This document shows, in pieces, positions 1-4,811 of a stretch of DNA of 7,603 nucleotides. Position numbers and translations under genes: made by a program. The stretch's first letter is position 1; each line of letters opens with the position of its first letter. The DNA lies in NCBI GenBank assembly GCA_031276545.1, contig JAISMW010000086.1, positions 1 through 7,603 of the forward strand, read 5' to 3'. This stretch comes from Tannerellaceae bacterium. Its GTDB lineage: Bacteria > Bacteroidota > Bacteroidia > Bacteroidales > Tannerellaceae. Below the pieces are notes generated by a model. It was not told the DNA's origin. It worked only from the letters and a program-made list of their open reading frames with translations, and did no database searches.

Positions 1-117
1 TTCATGTCGGGAACGGCCTGGAATCTGAAGAAAATGATGCAAAAACTCAGGGCAGAGTTTTTGCGGATTATTTTTCGTCTGTTTTTTCCACAAGATTTTT
101 GCTGTGCTGCAGCTTGA
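1..117 (+). CDS. Transposase, C-terminal end (partial, IS5/IS1182-like)
   Basis: The window opens inside a reading frame that runs from base 1 to a TGA at 115-117; the start lies outside. The visible 38 residues begin FMSGTAWNLKKMMQKLRAEF and end in a hydrophobic, aromatic tail (FRLFFPQDF...). The tail pattern of small residues followed by [WYF]NLKK and a basic/hydrophobic helix is typical of the extreme C-terminus of DDE transposases of the IS5/IS1182 type in Bacteroidetes, which would have carried out cut-and-paste transposition. The catalytic residues are not in view, so intactness cannot be judged. It converges with the minus-strand polysaccharide operon that ends at 261. Family assignment rests on a short tail and is moderate; that it is a real gene end is more likely than not, because tail and stop sit just before an AT-rich, end-like stretch. 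Confidence 0.55.
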   Translation, partial: FMSGTAWNLKKMMQKLRAEFLRIIFRLFFPQDFCCAAA

Positions 118-260
118 AAAAGGAGTTAATAAGGACTGACTATTTAGCCCTCGTGCATATATGTACAAGAGGTAAAAAAAATCTTATACGCCATGCCCCG
201 ACCGGGACAAAGTGGAAGAAACTTATTCCGTCTCGCGGTTCATCGCACGTATCAAGGCGG
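118..260. other. Intergenic junction, probable insertion-sequence right end
   Basis: This short stretch lies between the transposase stop and the stop of the minus-strand glycosyltransferase. The AT-rich part at about 120-185 (AAGGAGTTAATAAGGACTGA and following) is where the terminal inverted repeat of the left-hand element should lie, but the partner end is outside the window, so the exact boundary and any target duplication cannot be fixed. From about 190 the base composition becomes GC-richer like the operon. No clear terminator hairpin for the operon was found and no gene is supported here. Confidence 0.3.
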
Positions 261-1010
261 TCAATCCAAAGATCCGGCGCGCTTAAACCGCCATTCCCGA
301 AAGGCTAATCCGGGCAGGAGCCGTAGGAAATTCCAGTATCGCGGCACATTTTTGCGGGGTTCTTCATACGCCCGGTACAACCATTCCAGACGTAAATTGC
401 GCATCCATTCCGGCGCTCTTTTCACCGAGCCGGTATGCGCGTTGAAATTGAATGCTGCTCCGACGCCAAACAGAATCCCTTTCTTTAAATACGGACAAAG
501 GGCAGACATGAAGTTCTCCTGTTTCGGCGCTCCCAACGATACCCATATCATATCCGGAGCTTCGGCATTGATGGCTTCAGCTATCCGGGGATAGTCGAAA
601 TCCTCTACCTTGCAGAAGGGTAATTCGCAAAAAACCATAGATTGTATCCGGGGATCTGTCTTCGCCAGATTTTCCCTGAGGCTGTCCAAAACCGGACGGG
701 TGTTTCCAAGAAAATAATGGGTATATTTCTTTTGCGATATGAAATGGAGGAACACCTCATTCCCGGTGTATGAACGGAAGGGCTGTTTGTGTATGCACCC
801 CAGCAGCCAGGCGATATTGGAGCCGTCGCAAATATTGACCAGCGCACTGTTTACAATCTTCATAAGCTGCGCGTCCCTTTGGGATACCGCCAGATTATTG
901 CTTTCCATGACGCATACATACCCTTTGGCGCCGGCCTTCAAGGCTTCTTCGATGGTACGGTGGACAACCTCGACGTCAAATTCCAGCGGGACGTTAAAAT
1001 AGGTGTTCAT
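261..1010 (-). CDS. WecG/TagA/CpsF-family glycosyltransferase
   Basis: A 249-residue protein of the WecG/TagA/CpsF (GT26) family, close to the usual family length. Members transfer an N-acetylhexosamine, often ManNAc(A), from a nucleotide sugar to a lipid-linked first sugar at the cytoplasmic face of the membrane, in capsule, O-antigen, ECA or teichoic-acid linkage synthesis. Visible motifs are DG at 62-63 (the family's conserved Asp region), SLGAPKQENF at about 148-157, GVGAAFNFNAHTG at 172-184, and the C-terminal KRAPEW...LEWLYR...EEP block at 187-208, followed by a basic C-terminus expected to meet the membrane. The start at 1010 was chosen because MNTYFNVPLEFD fits the family N-terminus and GGAGAG lies directly upstream; an in-frame ATG at 1025 would add five residues. 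The start overlaps the end of the upstream gene by 17 bp, implying one transcript and translational coupling. Donor and acceptor sugars cannot be read from sequence. Confidence 0.9.
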   Translation of the reverse strand: MNTYFNVPLEFDVEVVHRTIEEALKAGAKGYVCVMESNNLAVSQRDAQLMKIVNSALVNICDGSNIAWLLGCIHKQPFRSYTGNEVFLHFISQKKYTHYFLGNTRPVLDSLRENLAKTDPRIQSMVFCELPFCKVEDFDYPRIAEAINAEAPDMIWVSLGAPKQENFMSALCPYLKKGILFGVGAAFNFNAHTGSVKRAPEWMRNLRLEWLYRAYEEPRKNVPRYWNFLRLLPGLAFREWRFKRAGSLD

Positions 1011-2835
1011 CTCTCCGCATTTCAACCGGTTCGTTCCCCAACTTCCACAGGGCGTCTATCAGCCTGCCGTTCTCCTGCTCTCCGCGGATGGCGATGCGGA
1101 CGTATCCGGCGCCCATCATAGCGGTACAGTCTTTTATCAGCATATTGTAGCCGGACAGCAGACGGCTGCAAAGTGTCTGCGCCGAAAAGGTACCGGTCAC
1201 TTCGCACAGGAAGTAAGCGGAGCATGAAGGAATTACCCGCAGGTACGGAACCGCCTTCAATCCGGCATAAAACCGTTCCCGTTCGTCTGCAAACCGCAGG
1301 CACGCCTGTTCGTATACGTTCTCATATTTGATGAAAATCTGCATGAAAAACTCGGCAAAGGAATTGACATGCCCGGTCGGTACCTCTTCCTTTATCTTTT
1401 TTACCAGCTCCGTGCAGGCGGAAGCCAGAAACGCCAGCCGCAAGCCCGGAACGCCGTACGATTCGGAAATGCTCCGCACAACCACCACGTGCGGATTCTC
1501 CGATAGGAAATCCCTGTCCAGCAGGGTATACCTCCGGTCTTCTCCGGCCAAACCGGCAAACGATTCGTCTATGATCAGCCTTATCTCCCGGCTTTTCGCC
1601 CATGCTGCAAGCCTGAGCATCTCTTCTTTCGGGAGCATCTGTCCCGAAGGATTGCCGGGATTCACCAGGACAAGCTGCCGGAGGGATTCACCTTCAAAGC
1701 AGTCCGCCAGGCTGTCCGCCGTGTATGAAAAATCCGGGGAGTCCGGCCGGTAGATCCGTATACGGGAGGGCGAAAGGGCGTCCCTGCAGGTTTCGCCGGC
1801 AGGGAAGACAAAGCCGGTCTTTACGTCGTGGAGCCGCAGGAGGGCGTCCGTCAATTCCGCCGCGCCCTGCCCCGTGGCCACCTGTCCGGAGGGAAGACCG
1901 GTAAACCGGGCGGCCAGCCGCACCTGCAGACCGGCCTCCGAGGGGGGAGACGTAAGGAGAGTGCGGAACTCCGACTCCATCTCCTCCAGCATCGTCCCGT
2001 GAGGAAAATAGGGATTCGCCGGATTACTGAAATCCGACGTCAGCGGGAACCGCCAGTAGCCCCCGCGCCGCTTTGCATACAGGTCCGGCGCATCCTCCCG
2101 TGCGGCAAAAAGAACTTCGGCATTATGGAGATCCTGCACATCGTCTATTTCATACCATTTCTCGTCCTCCACCGCCATGGCACGCAGGCTGGGAGTGTCC
2201 AGGAAGGAAATCACGCGCAGCACCTGTTCATAATACTCGTTATTGCCCAGCGCCCTGCAGTATGCTTCCAGAAAAGGCACATATTTCCCTGCCGAAAAAG
2301 CGGCGCTGAACTTATACATGTTGACGGTCTTATAATAACGGTCTTTTTCCTTATAGCAGAACGCCTTCCCGGAGATAAAGTTCAATATGTTGCCGTGTTC
2401 ATCCAGCGTAACCACCGTTCCGTCCATCCAGCTCCGGTATTTGGCCACCACCGCCAGATTCGGATAGGGGTCCCGAATCAGCTCTTTCAGTATCCCGTCC
2501 GAGAAAATAATATCGGACTCCAGCAGCACCGTATCGTCCTGCATCAGGTATTCCCTTGCCAGGAAAAGCGAATAAATATTATTAGTCCTGTCATATACCG
2601 TATTCTCCACATACAGCACAGGCATTCCCCGAAAACTGTCTCCCACCAGGCTGCGCACATTCTCTCCCCTATAGCCTACGACGATAATCACGCGCCGAAT
2701 CCGCTCCCGGCAGAGCTGCCCAAGCATCCGTTCAATCAGGGTTTGGGAATGAACCGTCACCATACATTTTGTATTATCTTTCGTAAAATCCCCAAGGCGT
2801 TTCCCCATCCCCGCCGCTAATATTATGGCTTGCAT
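994..2835 (-). CDS. Fused nucleotidyltransferase / PLP aminotransferase-fold protein
   Basis: A 613-residue two-domain protein. Residues 1 to about 245 form a nucleotidyltransferase: the signature LAAGMGKRLG at 6-15 is followed by TKDNTKCM, as in LicC-like phosphocholine-type cytidylyltransferases, with acidic LLESDIIF at 104-111 (metal site) and YEIDDVQDL at 228-236. Residues from about 255 to 600 have a fold-type I class I/II aminotransferase domain of the HisC/CobD type: GQGAAEL at 322-328, VNPGNPSGQ at 391-399, LIIDESF at 420-426, GVPGLRL at 461-467 and YVRIAIR at 578-584. The Schiff-base lysine expected in the S-x-S-K-S-Y-G motif is replaced by Glu at 458 (SISESYG), so the second domain may be inactive. 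Fusions of this kind occur in cell-surface loci, where the cytidylyltransferase activates a small amino-alcohol phosphate or phosphonate for polymer decoration; the actual substrate is unknown. First gene of the operon with the glycosyltransferase; no strong ribosome site precedes the ATG. Confidence 0.88.
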   Translation of the reverse strand: MQAIILAAGMGKRLGDFTKDNTKCMVTVHSQTLIERMLGQLCRERIRRVIIVVGYRGENVRSLVGDSFRGMPVLYVENTVYDRTNNIYSLFLAREYLMQDDTVLLESDIIFSDGILKELIRDPYPNLAVVAKYRSWMDGTVVTLDEHGNILNFISGKAFCYKEKDRYYKTVNMYKFSAAFSAGKYVPFLEAYCRALGNNEYYEQVLRVISFLDTPSLRAMAVEDEKWYEIDDVQDLHNAEVLFAAREDAPDLYAKRRGGYWRFPLTSDFSNPANPYFPHGTMLEEMESEFRTLLTSPPSEAGLQVRLAARFTGLPSGQVATGQGAAELTDALLRLHDVKTGFVFPAGETCRDALSPSRIRIYRPDSPDFSYTADSLADCFEGESLRQLVLVNPGNPSGQMLPKEEMLRLAAWAKSREIRLIIDESFAGLAGEDRRYTLLDRDFLSENPHVVVVRSISESYGVPGLRLAFLASACTELVKKIKEEVPTGHVNSFAEFFMQIFIKYENVYEQACLRFADERERFYAGLKAVPYLRVIPSCSAYFLCEVTGTFSAQTLCSRLLSGYNMLIKDCTAMMGAGYVRIAIRGEQENGRLIDALWKLGNEPVEMRRDEHLF

Positions 2836-2934
2836 CCGATATTATTTATTGATTTATATAAAGCCGCGAAGCACGGTTCCTCATTTGTGTATTCCCTGCA
2901 AAGAGACTGGAACCTCCGTCGCTTATCAGGGAAA

Positions 2935-2942
2935 CAAAATTA
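2935..2942 (-). promoter_or_regulatory. Candidate -7 box for the polysaccharide operon
   Basis: On the minus strand this reads TAATTTTG, an exact match to the Bacteroidetes -7 consensus TAnnTTTG, about 100 bases upstream of the fusion gene's ATG at 2835. A TTTG at the usual -33 distance is not present (the nearest TTTG is about 11 bases away), so the call is tentative. Confidence 0.3.
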
Positions 2943-3005
2943 AGCCATATTTTCAAAGTATCCAACTCTCCGAAGCATTTCCGCCCCGCCTGCGGCTCTC
3001 TCCCC

Positions 3006-3022
3006 CCTATCCTGCCGGCCGG
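3006..3022 (+). other. P-type oriT nic-like core (candidate)
   Basis: The segment CCTATCCTGCCGGCCGG contains TATCCTG followed by C, which fits the P-type (MOB-P, RP4-like) nic consensus YATCCTG|Y. The predicted nick would fall between 3014 and 3015. As remembered, RP4 reads CCTATCCTGCCCGGC, so the first 11 bases agree. A reverse-oriented TATCCTG lies at 3077-3083 and palindromes follow downstream, as near some transfer origins. No relaxase or mob gene is in the window, so this would be a solitary or remnant site. Short-motif matches can be chance. Confidence 0.3.
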
Positions 3023-3190
3023 GGTTGCCCTTCTGCGACACGACAGACGAGGGAAATCCTTTGCGGGGTTATGTGTCAGGATACCGCCGCACTGCTCCGA
3101 ACGGCGCTGCGCTGCGCTTGTACGGAGTTATCGAAAAGGTTACGCCGGCGTATCGGCTGCGACAATTTGAAATGGTTTTACTCTTATGCA

Positions 3191-3580
3191 CCTGTACACA
3201 AATTTCAATAGTTTATTAGCAGAACCTGTTTAGCAGTACATAAATATCAATGGCTTATCAGTAGAACTTATATATTGGTACACAAATACTAACCGCTTAT
3301 TGTAAGAATCTGTGTGTCGGTATACAAATCTCAACGACTTATTAGTGGAATTTATGTGCCGGTACATAAATCTCAACGGCTTATTGGCAGAATCTGTGTA
3401 CCGGTACATAAATCTCAACAGCTTATAGGCAGAATCTGTGTACCGATACACAAATCCAAACGGCTTATTGGTAGAACTTGTGTACCGGTACACAAACTCC
3501 AACGACTTATTGGTAGAACTTGTATACCGGTACACAAACTCCAACGGCTTATTGGTAGAACTTGTATACCGGTATACAAG
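3191..3580. repeat. 42-bp tandem repeat array with central palindromes
   Basis: Eight full 42-bp units start at 3212, 3254, 3296, 3338, 3380, 3422, 3464 and 3506; a ninth, truncated unit starts at 3548 and decays after about 3580. A half-unit (TGTACACAAATTTCAATAG) precedes the first at 3193-3211. The general pattern is CTTATTGGTAGAACTT, a 14-base palindrome such as GTGTACCGGTACAC (perfect at 3480-3493), then AAACTCCAACGG. The right-hand units are nearly identical (two differences between the seventh and eighth), while the left-hand ones have diverged. Spacing is strictly 42 bp. Because 42 is a multiple of three, frames stay open on both strands, but neither looks like a real protein. There are no unique spacers, so this is not a CRISPR array. 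Function unknown; a protein-binding array or a simple expanding minisatellite are both possible. Confidence 0.9.
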
Positions 3581-3742
3581 TCTTATGCCTATATAAATGG
3601 AAGCGATGTATCCTGTTCATGATATTGCCGGTAATATGTTTTTAAATAGATATAGATGGAATATATATTTGCTTTACCTATATTTGTGCCATGGCAGATG
3701 AAATGTCTGTCCGTAGAATTTATTTAACGGATAAAATATAAG
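3581..3742. other. AT-rich leader of the split DUF6261-like gene
   Basis: This stretch joins the repeat array to the ATG at 3743. It is strongly AT-rich (runs such as TATAGATGGAATATATATTT) and contains two exact TAnnTTTG boxes, described separately, plus a TATCCTG at 3609-3615. No Shine-Dalgarno site is visible before the ATG. No gene is seen on either strand. Confidence 0.5.
3664..3686 (+). promoter_or_regulatory. Two tandem TATATTTG -7 boxes
   Basis: TATATTTG occurs at 3664-3671 and again at 3679-3686. Both match the Bacteroidetes -7 consensus TAnnTTTG exactly and point toward the ATG at 3743. A good TTTG-type -33 element is not evident at the usual 19-21 base spacing for either copy, so which one is used, if any, is unresolved. 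Confidence 0.4.
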
Positions 3743-4102
3743 ATGAGAATTAATACCTGTGCAAGGGTTTTGCAGCATCTCCGCAATTCGGAGCATTTTG
3801 ACTTGATGGAGAGTATCGTGACGAATGTAGAGGCTATCGGCATGAGGCCGGCCATCCTGCTGCCGGTGTGGAATGCCTTCCGGCAGGCGTTCGGGAGGGA
3901 AGATGCGATTTGCAGGCGGACGGCCAGGAAGGCTACTACGGCGCTGGTCGTGGCGGCGCACGAAAGACTATTAGGGGCTTATATGGCGTTGAAACGCACC
4001 GTGGAAGCGGCTTCCTACAGTGCTGTACCGGCCGTAAGGGAAGCGGCCGCCTGGCTGCTGGGAATGATGGACAACTATACTGGGAATGATGGACAACTAT
4101 AG
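3743..4102 (+). CDS. N-terminal fragment of split DUF6261-like protein
   Basis: A 119-residue frame. Residues 1-112 belong to the original protein (start MRINTCARVL, helical, with many Ala and Arg). The last seven (TGNDGQL) are read out of the ancestral frame from the second repeat copy before the TAG at 4100-4102. The ATG follows an AT-rich leader with two TATATTTG boxes and no ribosome-binding site, as is common in this phylum. Probably not functional on its own. Confidence 0.55.
   Translation: MRINTCARVLQHLRNSEHFDLMESIVTNVEAIGMRPAILLPVWNAFRQAFGREDAICRRTARKATTALVVAAHERLLGAYMALKRTVEAASYSAVPAVREAAAWLLGMMDNYTGNDGQL
4058..4101 (+). repeat. Exact 22-bp tandem duplication (frameshifting)
   Basis: Bases 4058-4079 and 4080-4101 are identical: each copy begins CTGGGAATGA and ends GACAACTATA. 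The identity does not extend on either side. As 22 is 7x3+1, the extra copy shifts the frame and brings in the TAG at 4100-4102. The sharp boundaries point to a recent slippage or short-homology duplication. It is unlike a homopolymer read error, though an assembly artefact is not excluded. Confidence 0.95.
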
Positions 4103-4601
4103 AGGTGTGTATCTGGCGCCAATGAATGAGGCTTCGGCGCTGTATACGAGTCTCGTGCAGGATTTTCTGAAGGAGGAATATGCCGGAATGCGGGCTCTGG
4201 TTGCCTTGGCGGAGTCTGCCGCCGTCCGCCTGGAACAGGATAATGAAGCTTTCAAGACACTCTACTTCGGGCGGGCGCTCGGCAAGGAGGAGGCGAAGGT
4301 GGAAGGCACGATGCGGGAAGCCCGGACGGCCACGGATCGGGCGTTTGCGGCCTGGGCGGAGGCTGTCGGCACGTTCCACCGTATCCACGGGATGCAGGCG
4401 TCCAAAGATCCGGAACTGATCGAAACCCTTTCGGACATCATCATGGCGGTCAATGCCTACCTCCATCAGCATGAAACGACTTACGCGCGCCGCAACCCGA
4501 AATACCGGGGCGGCACGGGCGAAGCCGAAGTCCGGAATGGAGACGGACTCCATGCTACCCTCCCCGCCGTCCGGTATCTCTGCGGCGCCGGGGGAGAATA
4601 A
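4086..4601 (+). CDS. C-terminal fragment of split DUF6261-like protein
   Basis: A 171-residue frame beginning MMDNYRGVYL inside the second copy of the 22-bp repeat and overlapping the end of the N-terminal fragment by 17 bases. GGGA just upstream of tandem ATGs (4086 and 4089) could allow coupled restart, but this site exists only because of the duplication and also occurs in the first copy. The fragment carries the most family-like part (NEAFKTLYFGR at about 57-67, and a helical stretch running to ARRNPKY), ending with a Gly-rich tail. Confidence 0.55.
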   Translation: MMDNYRGVYLAPMNEASALYTSLVQDFLKEEYAGMRALVALAESAAVRLEQDNEAFKTLYFGRALGKEEAKVEGTMREARTATDRAFAAWAEAVGTFHRIHGMQASKDPELIETLSDIIMAVNAYLHQHETTYARRNPKYRGGTGEAEVRNGDGLHATLPAVRYLCGAGGE

Positions 4602-4811
4602 ACCCGAAGATGACATGACGGATTGTCAGCTATGGAATGTTAAAACATGAACGCGGTAGGACATTCTTGTGTTAATCACAGTTAAGCGTGTGATACAGTG
4701 GTTAAAAGTGATAAAAAAAGAATTTTGAAGATAATAACAGTACATTTTTTGAGTTTTCTTTGTCGTAACGAAACAGTTAAATTTTAAGTGTTTAATTAAA
4801 AGAATGAAGGT
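4602..4811. promoter_or_regulatory. Intergenic region upstream of degQ
   Basis: No gene is supported in these 210 bases. A small hairpin with arms ATCACA (4675-4680) and TGTGAT (4689-4694) is visible and is not followed at once by a T-run, so it is a weak terminator at best. Near-matches to the -7 box, TACATTTT at 4741-4748 and TTTCTTTG at 4755-4762 (each 7 of 8), are the best promoter candidates for degQ; neither has a correctly spaced -33 TTTG. GAAGG at 4806-4810 is a plausible ribosome site for the ATG at 4812. Confidence 0.35.

Larger units (their letters stand above)
2836..3190. other. Gene-free leader with GC-rich palindromic stretch
   Basis: There is no convincing gene here. Open frames exist, but they lack a plausible product and a start context. 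The first part, to about 2970, is AT-rich and is probably the operon leader. From about 2980 to 3165 the sequence turns GC-rich and structured: CCGGCCGG at 3015-3022, an imperfect hairpin with arms 3095-3102 and 3120-3127 (7 of 8 pairs), and a perfect 12-bp palindrome TACGCCGGCGTA at 3141-3152. This switch of composition between two AT-rich flanks suggests inserted or remnant DNA rather than an ordinary promoter region. Confidence 0.5.
3743..4601 (+). pseudogene. DUF6261-like gene split by a 22-bp tandem duplication
   Basis: Two overlapping frames together make one protein. The first (3743-4102) reads MRINTCARVLQHLRNSEHFD...WLLGMMDNY and then terminates; the second (4086-4601) restarts at MMDNYRGVYLAPMNEASALY and continues to the C-terminus. 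Removing one copy of the exact 22-bp repeat at 4058-4101 restores one uninterrupted frame of 278 residues through WLLGMMDNYRGVYLAP. The restored protein is mainly helical, with the pattern N-x-x-F-x-x-L-x-x-x-R (NEAFKTLYFGR) and a final ...VNAYLHQHETTYARRNPKY segment that resembles the DUF6261 family, uncharacterised cytosolic proteins common and often multicopy in Bacteroidales. No signal peptide or membrane segment is seen. Function unknown. As it stands the gene is probably broken, unless the two halves act as separate chains or the duplication reverts. Confidence 0.75.

Noticed and set aside
1828..2820. A 330-residue plus-strand frame.
   Set aside because: It lies antisense to the well-supported nucleotidyltransferase/aminotransferase fusion and its sequence is low-complexity (His/Arg/Pro-rich).
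2825..3211. A 128-residue plus-strand frame in the leader region.
   Set aside because: It starts inside the divergent gene's start region, has an odd Arg/Cys/Pro-rich composition typical of a GC-rich shadow, and has no recognisable domain.
3191..3580. CRISPR array.
   Set aside because: The full 42-bp unit repeats without unique spacers, and no cas gene is present.
3230..3622. Open frames on both strands across the 42-bp array (14-residue repeat proteins such as VPVHKLQRLIGRTC).
   Set aside because: Any 42-bp repeat lacking stops stays open in its frame because 42 is a multiple of three. Both strands are open at once, there is no start context, and the divergence pattern does not favour codon third positions.
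3936..4616. A 226-residue minus-strand frame opposite the split gene, which would avoid the frameshift.
   Set aside because: Its composition is a reverse shadow (Arg/Pro/Ser-rich, no domain), whereas the plus-strand halves join into a DUF6261-like protein once one 22-bp copy is removed.
4672..4705. Hairpins in the degQ leader as a terminator or riboswitch.
   Set aside because: The stems are only 6-8 bp with a wobble, are not followed by a T-run, and match no riboswitch core that I recognise.
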